A model generated the notes under the pieces. The model did no database searches and had not been told where the DNA came from. It worked only from the letters and a program-made list of their open reading frames with translations. A program made the position numbers and the translations under genes. From contig JAMPFB010000001.1 of assembly GCA_023664735.1 (NCBI GenBank), positions 79,297 through 133,123 of the forward strand: a stretch of 53,827 nucleotides of DNA, written 5' to 3'. The stretch's first letter is position 1; each line of letters opens with the position of its first letter. Shown piece by piece: positions 43,118-50,801 of this stretch. The DNA is from Robinsoniella sp. (GTDB taxonomy: Bacteria > Bacillota > Clostridia > Lachnospirales > Lachnospiraceae).

Positions 43118-43648
43118 ATGGATATTAATTTTAATCAGATGAACCAAAGGCGAAGGGCAAATTACATTCCCTATGAAGGAACGGTAATAGAAATCAACAA
43201 CTTTGACACGAATAACCGCAGAAGCAGCGGCTGTTCCCAGATTGTGACTGTAGAGGATTTTGACGGAAATATTGCGAATTTCATTGTGTCCCCCGATACG
43301 TATGTGGTGGATATGATTACGCTGTATGAAGGGCTTGAGGTAATCTTTTTTTATGATCCAAGCCTGCCGGTTCCTTTGATTTATCCACCAAGATATCAGG
43401 CGGCTATCATTACGGAGAAGTTAGAAGGAGTCAATGTGATTGTCGGATATTTTAATTATATCCTGCTGAATCAGGAAGCTTCCCTGCGGCTGAATATTGG
43501 AGCCAATACTCGGGTGGTCACGAAAAATAACCAGACATTTTTGGGAAATCCAGCAAACAGAAATCTGATTGTATTTTATGGTGCAACCACAAGAAGCATT
43601 CCCGCCCAGACTAATCCGGACAGGGTCATCGTTATGTGTGAGAGCTGA
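43118..43648 (+). CDS. Conserved clostridial protein of unknown function
   Basis: This 176-residue protein has no signal peptide or membrane helix. It is rich in strands and contains VTVEDFDGNIANFIVSPDTY (about 45-64), YEGLEVIFFYDPSLPVPLIY (about 71-90) and PPRYQAAII. I recall this strand pattern from clostridial proteins of unknown function but cannot name a family with confidence. The start has GGGGAGATGAG upstream. It faces the HisK-type gene, with only 5 bp between stop codons. The B10 element lies about 115 bp upstream. Confidence 0.75.
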   Translation: MDINFNQMNQRRRANYIPYEGTVIEINNFDTNNRRSSGCSQIVTVEDFDGNIANFIVSPDTYVVDMITLYEGLEVIFFYDPSLPVPLIYPPRYQAAIITEKLEGVNVIVGYFNYILLNQEASLRLNIGANTRVVTKNNQTFLGNPANRNLIVFYGATTRSIPAQTNPDRVIVMCES

Positions 43649-43653
43649 AACAC

Positions 43654-44481
43654 TTATAAAGGGAAAAATTCCGGCTTCCTGTTATGAAAGACTGCATAAT
43701 ACCGGAAGCCGCAGTCCCTTAAAATTCCGGCTGCCTGTTCAAAGCCATAGCACATGTGTTCCGGACAGTGGGCATCAGAGCCAATGGTAAGGATTTCTCC
43801 GCCAAGCTCCAAATAACGTCTCAGGATTTCTCTGGAAGGGTGCACCTCTCCAAGCTGGTATTTGGGATTTAAGCCTGCTGTATTGCATTCGATTCCTTTT
43901 CTGTTTTCAATTAAATAAAGCAGCAGCTCATCAAAAATATCCCGGTAATCCTCATAATGGTAATCCCGGTTTTTGGTTCTGCCATATCTTACTACATAAT
44001 CTAAATGCCCGTATACATCGAAGTCGGAAAAGCCTTTGGCATTTTCCATCAGGGAAAGAAAGTATTCCTCATAGGCTTCCTTATCGGTGCGGTTTTCATA
44101 AAAGCCGGGAAAATAAGGGTCGAAGTCATGGCACATATGGGAAGAGCCAATAACGAAATCAAAAGGATAGGCGCTAATCAGCGCTTTATTTTTTTCTGTT
44201 ACACTTGGGTGAAGTCCAAGCTCAATGCCAAAATTCAGGGTAATCTGGCGGTTGTACTTTTCTTTTAAACGAAATAGTTCTTTTTCATAAGCTTCCACAT
44301 CCAGAATAAATTCATCCGATAAGTTTCCGGCTTCGTCTTTGTAAAAATAATCCATATGCTCTGTCATGCACATTTGCTTTAGTCCAAGCTGGATTCCTTT
44401 TTTTACCATATCTTCCATAGGCGCCAGTCCGTCTCCGGATAGGCTGCTGTGGAGATGGCAGTCTGCTTTTATTGGGTTCAT
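43654..44481 (-). CDS. hisK: Histidinol-phosphatase, PHP family (HisK-like)
   Basis: This 275-residue protein has a PHP-type metal site: DCHLHSSLSGDG (about 7-18), MTEHMDYFY (about 39-47), GIELGLHP (about 85), GSSHMCHDFD, and GSDAH near the C-terminus (about 235). PHP phosphatases of this group dephosphorylate histidinol phosphate in histidine synthesis. No other his genes are nearby, so the substrate might be a different phosphate ester. The start at 44481 is preceded by AGGAGGC. Confidence 0.83.
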   Translation of the reverse strand: MNPIKADCHLHSSLSGDGLAPMEDMVKKGIQLGLKQMCMTEHMDYFYKDEAGNLSDEFILDVEAYEKELFRLKEKYNRQITLNFGIELGLHPSVTEKNKALISAYPFDFVIGSSHMCHDFDPYFPGFYENRTDKEAYEEYFLSLMENAKGFSDFDVYGHLDYVVRYGRTKNRDYHYEDYRDIFDELLLYLIENRKGIECNTAGLNPKYQLGEVHPSREILRRYLELGGEILTIGSDAHCPEHMCYGFEQAAGILRDCGFRYYAVFHNRKPEFFPL

Positions 44482-44605
44482 GAGGTTTGCCTCCTGTAAT
44501 TTAAGTTTCTAGGGTTTAACGCTTGATTTTTTTGAATAATTTGTTTTAGGATAGCACGAATATGGAAGATATACAATAAGTGGGGAGGATTTGATAGCAG
44601 GTTTC

Positions 44606-44679
44606 GTAACAGTTTGGCCCACAGGTGCAAAGCATGCTCTGTGAAAACCCCGCTCTGCACCTATGGGCTGAACTGTTAT
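44606..44679. repeat. Family B element, miniature copy (B7)
   Basis: GTAACAGTTTGGCCCACAGG on the left pairs with CCTATGGGCTGAACTGTTAT on the right, with GCAAAGCATGCTCTGTG and CGCTCTGC inside. The core is missing. Total 74 bp. The gap 44482-44794 holds this copy and the toxin-antitoxin control region. Confidence 0.8.
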
Positions 44680-44726
44680 CAGGTTTCCACTTTGCATAAA
44701 TTTTTTAGGAAGACATAGAATAATGT

Positions 44727-44757
44727 AAAGACAGTGTATTGTCTTTGTCTTTATAAT
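44727..44757 (+). promoter_or_regulatory. Operator and -10 of the toxin-antitoxin pair
   Basis: AAAGACA (44727-44733) and TGTCTTT (44740-44746) form a perfect inverted repeat, with another GTCTTT at 44747-44752 overlapping the -10 TATAAT (44752-44757). Repression by the ribbon-helix-helix antitoxin bound here would be typical of the class. Confidence 0.6.
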
Positions 44758-44794
44758 ATGATAATGTATAAGTAAGAACAAGAAAGGAAGTGTT

Positions 44795-45064
44795 ATGATG
44801 GCACAGACATTAGTAAATATCCGAATGGATGAAGAGTTGAAAAAGAATATGGAGCAGACCTGTCAGGAACTTGGAATGAACATGACTACTGCAATTACTA
44901 TATTTGCTAAGAAAATGACAAGGGAAAAAAGGATTCCTTTTGAAGTATCAGTTGATCCGTTTTATTCAGAAAGCAATATGGCGCATTTGCACAGAGGCAT
45001 GGAAGCGCTTAATGCTGGAAATGGTGTAGAACACGATATTATTGAGGTAGAGGAGGACGAATGA
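44795..45064 (+). CDS. RelB/DinJ family antitoxin
   Basis: This 89-residue protein starts with a ribbon-helix-helix DNA-binding segment (TLVNIRMDEELKKNMEQTCQ, about 4-23, and LGMNMTTAITIFAKKM). The acidic tail (VEHDIIEVEEDE) probably wraps the toxin. AAAGGAAG precedes the start; ATG 44798 is an equal alternative. It overlaps the toxin gene by 4 bp in an ATGA junction. It is expected to repress its own promoter alone or with the toxin. Confidence 0.88.
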   Translation: MMAQTLVNIRMDEELKKNMEQTCQELGMNMTTAITIFAKKMTREKRIPFEVSVDPFYSESNMAHLHRGMEALNAGNGVEHDIIEVEEDE

Positions 45065-45321
45065 AAAAGATTTGGTTTGATGAGGCATGGAAGGACTATA
45101 CCTACTGGCAGGTGCAGGATAAAAAGACGTTAAAGAGGATTAATATGCTGTTAAAGGATATTGAGAGAAGTAATTTTGAAGGTATTGGGAAACCGGAGCC
45201 GTTGAAGGGTGATTTGAGCGGATTTTGGAGCCGAAGGATTGATGATGTGAATAGGCTGGTGTATCGGATTAGTGGTGATGTGATGGAGATTATTTCTTGT
45301 AAGGGACATTATGAGGATTAA
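45061..45321 (+). CDS. yoeB: YoeB/Txe family mRNA interferase toxin
   Basis: This 86-residue protein matches YoeB: WFDEAWKDYTYWQVQDKKTL at the N-terminus, GKPEPLKGDLSGFWSRRIDD (about 42-61), NRLVYRI and the C-terminal HYED with the catalytic His and adjacent Tyr. YoeB cuts mRNA in the ribosomal A site. The pairing of a RelB/DinJ-type antitoxin with YoeB is common in Firmicutes. Length is normal and all catalytic regions look intact. Confidence 0.88.
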   Translation: MKKIWFDEAWKDYTYWQVQDKKTLKRINMLLKDIERSNFEGIGKPEPLKGDLSGFWSRRIDDVNRLVYRISGDVMEIISCKGHYED

Positions 45322-45477
45322 ATTGTATCTAAGCGCTGCAATGTTTACGGAAATGTAAGAGAAGCGCTTGAAAGAAGAAATGCATTATCAAAAATGGGTT
45401 TTGTTTTATCAGAAGAGAAGCTGATAGGACATGATGGTACAGAGTATGGCGATTATTTTATAATATGTAAGCCATAA
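45322..45477 (+). pseudogene. Open fragment after the toxin gene, possible gene remnant
   Basis: The frame directly following the toxin stop is open for 51 codons without a usable start. It reads EALERRNALSKMGFVLSEEK then LIGHDGTEYGDYFIICKP and stops. The composition is protein-like and could be the C-terminus of a lost gene. The family was not recognised. Confidence 0.35.
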
Positions 45478-45515
45478 AACGCAATTCATTGTTGTGATAA
45501 TTTTCAGACTATCCG

Positions 45516-46412
45516 TTAGCGTTTGCTATCCAACCCCGCCACAGCCTCAACAAACCTCAACACATCATCAGAAGCATTCGAGCTATAGAGCAAACCATAC
45601 GGAATGCTGTAATCCCAATGCACTGGAATGGAAACCAATTCGGGATGCACGTCCTGCCAGCATTCAATGGTGAGAAGCGCTTTTCCTGTTTCCGCACAAC
45701 GGTTAAATACTGTCATATCATAAAAGGAAGGCGTATCTTCAATTTGAATGGCGGGGTGATTCTTCTCTAAATCATTTCGGATAAAATCATTTGTTCCGGA
45801 GTCGCCCTGAGGTACCATCATCAGCGTATGCCCGTATAAATCTTCCATTTCTATAAGCTTTTTTGAGGCAAGATGGTGGTCTCTTGGCACCGCTATCATT
45901 TTTTTGTACCTTCCAAGGGGTAAAAACTCACATCGCATAAGCCATTTTCTGGAATCGCATACCCCAATCAGAAAATCGAACTTTTTCCCCAGCTTTTCAA
46001 TTTCAGAAAGAATTCCCTGATGGTCATCTTCAAAGGGAACAAGGTGCAGCTTGTAATTAGGGAAATCTTTATTTACAAGATACCATAAGTCCATAAAAGG
46101 CTTTGCCGGATTCAGTAGTGATGTGCCCACACTAAATATAGTGTCATAAGATGCAGATGCAGCATTGGCGCTTGCAATTGATTTTTTGGAGTAATCAATC
46201 ATAAACTTTGCATCCTTGTAGATAATCTTTCCGGCCGGAGTCAGATGAATGCCGGAGGGAGTACGCTCTATCAGCCTTATCTGCAGATGGCTTTCGAGGG
46301 AATTCATCTGTTTCATAATTGCAGTAGGTGAAATATACAGATGTTCTGCAGCTTTTGTAAAGCTTCCGCAGTCCACAACCGTTATAAAAGTATCAAGAAC
46401 AGGATTGTACAT
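45516..46412 (-). CDS. LysR family transcriptional regulator
   Basis: This 298-residue protein has the LysR winged helix at residues 1-60 (FTKAAEHLYISPTAIMKQMN) and a periplasmic-binding-like effector domain at about 88-290. It is transcribed away from the flavodoxin-cupin operon at 46731, the usual layout for a LysR regulator and its target. A family B element occupies the space between them. The effector is unknown. GGGGGTGCC precedes the start. Confidence 0.88.
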   Translation of the reverse strand: MYNPVLDTFITVVDCGSFTKAAEHLYISPTAIMKQMNSLESHLQIRLIERTPSGIHLTPAGKIIYKDAKFMIDYSKKSIASANAASASYDTIFSVGTSLLNPAKPFMDLWYLVNKDFPNYKLHLVPFEDDHQGILSEIEKLGKKFDFLIGVCDSRKWLMRCEFLPLGRYKKMIAVPRDHHLASKKLIEMEDLYGHTLMMVPQGDSGTNDFIRNDLEKNHPAIQIEDTPSFYDMTVFNRCAETGKALLTIECWQDVHPELVSIPVHWDYSIPYGLLYSSNASDDVLRFVEAVAGLDSKR

Positions 46413-46512
46413 AAGGCACCCCCTTAAAGACTATAAACTAAAAGTTAATACTGTCATAACATATTGGAGATTCTTTGTCAAATGCAAAGCAGTTATAATA
46501 GGCATAAGAGGA

Positions 46513-46706
46513 TAACAGTTCAGCCCCTAGGCGCAAAGCAGGCTTTATGCAGAGTATGTTTTCTACGTCGCCACGCTTTCGCTCTATAAAAACGCAACAG
46601 TGCTAAGCTCGAAAATACCTTGCTAAGCGCTGGCGTTTTTATAAGGGCTCCTTTAGAAAACATACTCTGCATAAAGCCTGCTTTGCGCCTAGGGGCTGAA
46701 CTGTTA
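46513..46706. repeat. Family B palindromic element, inverted core (B8)
   Basis: The termini TAACAGTTCAGCCCCTAGGC and GCCTAGGGGCTGAACTGTTA are perfect complements, and the arms continue with almost no mismatch for more than 50 bp. The core runs opposite to B5 and B6 (CGTCGCCACGCTTTCGCTC on the left). It lies between divergent LysR and flavodoxin genes. Its right end touches the flavodoxin ribosome binding region. Confidence 0.92.
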
Positions 46707-46730
46707 CGTAAGAGGAAAGGAGGCAGAAAA

Positions 46731-47234
46731 GTGTCAAAGAAATTGATTGCTTTTTATTCGAGAGCGGATGAAAACTATGTAAATGGTATGCTTAAGAAAC
46801 TGGATATTGGCAATACGGAAGTGGCAGCAGGTATTATCAAAGAGCTTACGGAAGCGGATATGTTTAAAATGGAGCAGGTGCAGGCTTATTCCAAAGACTA
46901 TAATGAGTGTATTGCGCAGGCGCAGGCAGACCAAAAGCGTGATGCCCGTCCGGAATTGAAACATTATCCGGAGAGTATTGAGGAATATGATGAAATTTAT
47001 CTTGGTTTTCCAAACTATTGGAGCACCATGCCCATGGCTGTCTTTACTTTTTTGGAGCATTTTGATTTTAGCGGAAAAACGATACGCCCGTTTTGTACTC
47101 ATGAAGGCAGCGGAATGGGCAGCAGTGAAAAAGATATTAAAAGGCTGTGTCCCAACGCAAAGGTGGAAAAGGGGCTTGCTATTCAAGGCGGCAGCGTGGA
47201 ACGTTCCAGAAACGAAATAGAAAAATGGATTTAG
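46731..47234 (+). CDS. Flavodoxin family protein
   Basis: This 167-residue protein has a flavodoxin-like fold: LIAFYSRADENYVNG (phosphate loop region, about 5-19), YDEIYLGFPNYWSTMPMAVF (about 86-105) and GKTIRPFCTHEGSGMGSS (about 116-133). It carries electrons or reduces small molecules using FMN. The frame is open from 46620 through the family B element, but GTG 46731 with AAAGGAGG 7 bp upstream is the real start. It heads an operon with cupin and carboxymuconolactone decarboxylase-like genes. Confidence 0.87.
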   Translation: MSKKLIAFYSRADENYVNGMLKKLDIGNTEVAAGIIKELTEADMFKMEQVQAYSKDYNECIAQAQADQKRDARPELKHYPESIEEYDEIYLGFPNYWSTMPMAVFTFLEHFDFSGKTIRPFCTHEGSGMGSSEKDIKRLCPNAKVEKGLAIQGGSVERSRNEIEKWI

Positions 47235-47246
47235 GAGGATTATAGG

Positions 47247-47684
47247 ATGGATAAGAAAGAATTTGATAAGGTAAATGTATTTGGACAGGGAGAGCCAAAT
47301 GTGAATTTTGCACAGTATTTTATTGGGAATTCCTTTTTGAATCCCCTTACAGTGCCGGGAGAGTGCCCTGTATTTCTGGCAAACGTCACTTTTGAGCCCG
47401 GATGCCGGAACAACTGGCATATACACCATGCAAAAAGTGGAGGAGGGCAGCTTCTCATTTGCACAGCCGGAAAAGGATGGTATCAGGAAGAAGGAAAGGA
47501 AGCAGTCAGTCTGACTCCGGGAACTGTGATTACTATCCCAGCAAATGTAAAGCACTGGCATGGCGCCAATGCAAATGAATGGTTTGCCCATATTGCAGTA
47601 GAGGTTCCGGGTGAGGAAACCAAAACGGAGTGGTGTGAGCCGGTAACGGATGAAGAATATAAAAAACTGGAAGGAGAGGTATAA
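47247..47684 (+). CDS. Cupin domain protein
   Basis: This 145-residue protein has one cupin barrel. Metal-binding motifs are NNWHIHHAKSGGGQLL (about 58-73) and KHWHGANANEWF (about 101-112). Close relatives are often linked with carboxymuconolactone decarboxylase-like proteins, as here. The role may be detoxification or aldehyde/peroxide chemistry, but the substrate is unknown. The start has GGAGG upstream, 12 bp after the flavodoxin gene. Confidence 0.87.
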   Translation: MDKKEFDKVNVFGQGEPNVNFAQYFIGNSFLNPLTVPGECPVFLANVTFEPGCRNNWHIHHAKSGGGQLLICTAGKGWYQEEGKEAVSLTPGTVITIPANVKHWHGANANEWFAHIAVEVPGEETKTEWCEPVTDEEYKKLEGEV

Positions 47685-47686
47685 TT

Positions 47687-48013
47687 ATGGCAAAGGTAAC
47701 AGCAGGAAGAGAGGAACTTGGGGAATTTGCCCCTAAATTTGCACAGTTAAATGATGATGTACTATTTGGCGAGGTATGGGCAAGGGAAGATAAACTTCCC
47801 GCAAGAGACAGAAGCATCGTAACGGTAACGGCTCTTATGGCAGGCGGAATTTTAGACAGCTCATTGAAATTCCATATTTTAAATGCAAAAAATCACGGTG
47901 TAACAGCAGAAGAAATGGCTGAAATCCTTACCCATGCTGCATTTTACGCAGGCTGGCCCAAGGCTTGGGCAGCATTGCGGATGGCAAAGGAAGTGTATGA
48001 AGAGGGAAGATAA
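47687..48013 (+). CDS. Carboxymuconolactone decarboxylase family protein
   Basis: This 108-residue protein has the AhpD-like helical core (RSIVTVTALMAGGILDSSLK, about 42-61; VTAEEMAEILTHAAFYAGWP, about 71-90). The CxxC motif of AhpD peroxidase partners is absent, so redox activity of that type is unlikely. It starts 2 bp after the cupin gene behind AAGGAGAGG and overlaps the HAD gene by 1 bp. Joint action with the cupin is plausible. Confidence 0.87.
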   Translation: MAKVTAGREELGEFAPKFAQLNDDVLFGEVWAREDKLPARDRSIVTVTALMAGGILDSSLKFHILNAKNHGVTAEEMAEILTHAAFYAGWPKAWAALRMAKEVYEEGR

Positions 48014-48804
48014 TGATTGATATGAGCACATATACACTTTTGTTATTTGATTTAGATGGGACTTTGTTAAGAAGTGATAAAACCATATCGCCTAAAACAA
48101 TTGCCGTTTTAGACGAATGCAGAAAGCAAGGTCTTTTGATTGGAGTATCTACCTCTCGAAGCGAACAAAATTCTATGGGGTTTTTAGCGGAACTTAATCC
48201 AGACATTTTAATTTCAAGTGGTGGCGCTTTGGTTAAGAAACAGACAGAATACATATACAAGGCTGAATTTTCTAAAGAAGAAACCAAAGAAATGATTGCT
48301 GTAGCAAGGAAAACCTGCGGAAATGCTTGCGAAATTACGATAGATACAGTTAAAGAACATTATTGGAATTATAAAATAGATCCTAAGAAAATAGACCAAA
48401 GCTGGGGAGATAGCATATATACCGACTTTTCGGATTTTTCCCAATGTGCCCTTAAAATGTGTGTGGAGATTTTTGACAAGGATAAGGTGGAACAGTTAAA
48501 ATCAGCACTTTCTAATTGCGATTGTATTAAATTTTCAGATGGAGATTGGTATAAGTTTACGAAAAAAGGCGTAACCAAGGAAACTGCAATTATAAAAACG
48601 TGTAATGCCTGTAGATTTCGGCCAGAGGAAATTATTGCATTTGGGGATGATTATGCAGATATTGGAATGTTAGAGCTTTGCGGTCTTGGCGTGGCAATGG
48701 GGAATGGAGTAAATGAGGTAAAGAATCGTGCAGATATTACCATTGGAACGAATGATGAAGATGGGATTGCAGTATTTCTTATGAATAAATTTCATATTCA
48801 GTAA
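48013..48804 (+). CDS. HAD superfamily hydrolase, Cof-type
   Basis: This 263-residue phosphatase has the four HAD motifs: LLFDLDGTLL (about 9-18), the Thr/Ser in GVSTSRSEQ, a Lys in the KGVTKETAI region (about 197), and AFGDDYADIGML (about 215-226). The inserted cap domain (about 80-185) matches Cof-type sugar-phosphate or nucleotide phosphatases. Start codon overlaps the preceding stop (TAATG), so it is coupled to the operon. A family B element begins 6 bp after the stop codon. Confidence 0.88.
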   Translation: MIDMSTYTLLLFDLDGTLLRSDKTISPKTIAVLDECRKQGLLIGVSTSRSEQNSMGFLAELNPDILISSGGALVKKQTEYIYKAEFSKEETKEMIAVARKTCGNACEITIDTVKEHYWNYKIDPKKIDQSWGDSIYTDFSDFSQCALKMCVEIFDKDKVEQLKSALSNCDCIKFSDGDWYKFTKKGVTKETAIIKTCNACRFRPEEIIAFGDDYADIGMLELCGLGVAMGNGVNEVKNRADITIGTNDEDGIAVFLMNKFHIQ

Positions 48805-48810
48805 AAACTT

Positions 48811-48990
48811 GAACTACAGGCACAGAGCAGGTTTTATGCAGAGCACGTTTTCTACGTCGCCACGCTTTCGCTCTATAAAAACGCAACAGTGCTAAGCTCG
48901 AAAATACCTCGCTAAGCGCTGGCGTTTTTATAAGGGCTCCTTTAGAAAACGTGCTCTGCATAAAATCTGCTCTGTGCCTGTGGACTGAAC
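48811..48990. repeat. Family B palindromic element, copy B9
   Basis: The core has the same direction as B8. The arms CACAGAGCAGGTTTTATGCA and TGCATAAAATCTGCTCTGTG match with one mismatch. The outer termini are partly degraded (GAACTACAGG against CCTGTGGACTGAACTG). It lies between the HAD gene and the Fic remnant. Confidence 0.88.
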
Positions 48991-49039
48991 TGCTGCAAAT
49001 AGAGACCGATAAGGAAGGTTAAATGTTGCGAATAGATAA

Positions 49040-49285
49040 TCCGGTAGAGAGGCAATTGAGTATTTTTTGTATGCTTGTAAGCAACAGCTTTTTTGGGATG
49101 GAAATAAGAGAACATCTACAATAGTCGCAAGTAAAATTTTGATTGAATCAGGAAACGGCATTTTAACAATCGGAAAAGAAAATGCAGAAGAGTTTAATAT
49201 TACGTTGAATAACTGGTATTTAAAGAATGAGGCAGAACCATTAAAGGCTTGCTTGAAGAGATGCATTAAAACGTTGGAAATATAG
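49040..49285 (+). pseudogene. Truncated Fic family protein gene
   Basis: The frame is open from 49040 to 49285 and encodes AIEYFLYACKQQLFWDGNKR then TSTIVASKILIESGNG, matching the catalytic motif region (FWDGNKRTS) and the C-terminal helices of Fic/DOC proteins. The N-terminal two thirds, including the first part of the Fic motif, are missing. The upstream side borders the B9 element by about 50 bp. It is probably dead. Confidence 0.7.
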
Positions 49286-49300
49286 TAACAGTTCAGCCTA
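49285..49300 (+). repeat. Family B terminus alone (B11)
   Basis: GTAACAGTTCAGCCTA starts at the Fic remnant's stop codon. It is the left terminus of the GTAACAG subtype with no core or right arm. Confidence 0.6.
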
Positions 49301-49422
49301 CCATCAGCGTATAATTTCTCCACAATTTGGTAAAATTGTAATAGAAACATCTCCCCGCACCAGAAACTCTATCCAATATCACTTAAAATGAAATAATTTA
49401 GGAAATATTTTCAAAATACATC

Positions 49423-49475
49423 TTGAAATTTTTGGACAAATTAGGTAAAATAATCCTGCTGACAAAATTTTGTCA
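49423..49475 (+). promoter_or_regulatory. Predicted gap promoter and overlapping operator palindrome
   Basis: TTGAAA (49423-49428) and TAAAAT (49446-49451) are 17 bp apart. A perfect 16-bp palindrome TGACAAAATTTTGTCA (49460-49475) begins at about the expected transcription start. Position and symmetry suggest a repressor site for glycolytic control. A second TTGACA at 49490 has no suitable -10. Confidence 0.6.
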
Positions 49476-49536
49476 ATCTGAAAACGGGATTGACAGAATC
49501 ATATAAAAAAATTCATTATTTAGGAGGAACTAAAAA

Positions 49537-50538
49537 ATGGCAGTAAAAGTAGCAATCAATGGTTTTGGACGTATTGGTCGTCTTGCATTCAGACAGATGT
49601 TTGGTGCAGAAGGATACGAAGTAGTAGCAATCAATGACTTAACAAGCCCTAAGATGCTGGCACATTTATTAAAATATGATTCAGCTCAGGGTAAATATGC
49701 ATTGGCTGATAAGGTAACAGCTGGTGAAGATTCCATTACAGTTGACGGAAAAGAAATCAAAATCTACGCAAAGGCAAATGCGGAAGAGCTTCCTTGGGGA
49801 GATTTAGATGTAGACGTTGTATTAGAATGTACAGGCTTCTATACATCCAAAGAAAAAGCTTCTGCTCACATCAAAGCAGGCGCTAAGAAAGTTGTTATTT
49901 CTGCTCCAGCAGGAAATGACCTTCCTACAATCGTTTACAATGTAAACCATACAACATTGACAAAGGAAGATACTGTTATTTCTGCAGCTTCCTGTACAAC
50001 AAACTGCTTAGCACCTATGGCTAAGGCTCTTCATGAGTTAGCAGGTATTAAGTCCGGTATCATGAGCACAATCCATGCTTACACAGGCGACCAGATGATC
50101 CTTGACGGACCACAGAGAAAAGGCGATTTAAGAAGAAGTCGTGCAGGTGCTGTAAATATCGTTCCTAACTCAACAGGCGCTGCAAAAGCTATCGGTTTAG
50201 TTATTCCTGAATTAAACGGTAAATTAATCGGTTCCGCTCAGCGTGTACCTACCCCTACAGGTTCTACAACTATCTTAGTTGCAACAGTTGAAAAATCTGT
50301 AACAAAAGAAGAAATCAACGCAGCAATGAAAGCAGCAGCTACAGAATCCTATGGTTACAATGAAGATGAAATCGTATCCAGCGATATCGTTGGTATGACA
50401 TATGGTTCTTTATTTGATGCAACACAGACAATGGTTGGTCAAGACAACTTAGTACAGGTTGTATCATGGTATGACAATGAGAACTCTTATGTAAGCCAGA
50501 TGGTTCGTACAATCAAATACTTTGCTGAATTAGCATAA
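49537..50538 (+). CDS. gap: Glyceraldehyde-3-phosphate dehydrogenase, type I
   Basis: This 333-residue enzyme oxidises glyceraldehyde 3-phosphate with NAD+. The NAD-binding start is [17 protein letters not shown] (about 4-20), the active-site Cys is in [12 protein letters not shown] (about 148-159), and IHAYTGDQM and [13 protein letters not shown] complete the site. Ribosome binding site AGGAGG is strong. Codons are biased to common choices, as expected for high expression. It has its own promoter and terminator ahead of pgk. Confidence 0.97.
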   Translation: MAVKVAINGFGRIGRLAFRQMFGAEGYEVVAINDLTSPKMLAHLLKYDSAQGKYALADKVTAGEDSITVDGKEIKIYAKANAEELPWGDLDVDVVLECTGFYTSKEKASAHIKAGAKKVVISAPAGNDLPTIVYNVNHTTLTKEDTVISAASCTTNCLAPMAKALHELAGIKSGIMSTIHAYTGDQMILDGPQRKGDLRRSRAGAVNIVPNSTGAAKAIGLVIPELNGKLIGSAQRVPTPTGSTTILVATVEKSVTKEEINAAMKAAATESYGYNEDEIVSSDIVGMTYGSLFDATQTMVGQDNLVQVVSWYDNENSYVSQMVRTIKYFAELA

Positions 50539-50593
50539 GTATCATGAAAATTGATGACAACAGCCTGCAGGCTGTTGCATAAGAAGACCTATC

Positions 50594-50628
50594 AGGGTCC
50601 GGTCTTATGGACCGGGCCCTTTGTTTTT
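50594..50628 (+). terminator. Rho-independent terminator after gap
   Basis: AGGGTCCGGTC (50594-50604) pairs with GGACCGGGCCCT (50609-50620) over 11 pairs, followed by TTGTTTTT. A separate palindrome CAACAGCCTGCAGGCTGTTG lies about 30 bp before it. Confidence 0.85.
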
Positions 50629-50707
50629 GATAGACTGGATTTGAGTCTGTCAAGTCGGTCTATGCCAAGGAAAAAAATGAATCAGGAAAAAGCCCAAAAA
50701 GAAAAAA

Positions 50708-50755
50708 GTAAATCAAAGAAATAAATCAAAGAAATAAATCAAAGAAATAAATCAA
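50708..50755 (+). repeat. 13-bp AT-rich tandem repeat before pgk
   Basis: Three to four units of AAATCAAAGAAAT run in direct succession about 50 bp before the pgk start. No promoter was recognised inside. It may be an unstructured leader. Confidence 0.7.
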
Positions 50756-50801
50756 ATATCTCCCTGCCATGCAGCCAGGGAAAAGTCAGGAGGCAGACAA
50801 T

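Noticed and set aside
46620-46730. N-terminal extension of the flavodoxin frame
   Set aside because: It reads through the right arm of a family B element. GTG 46731 has an ideal ribosome binding site.
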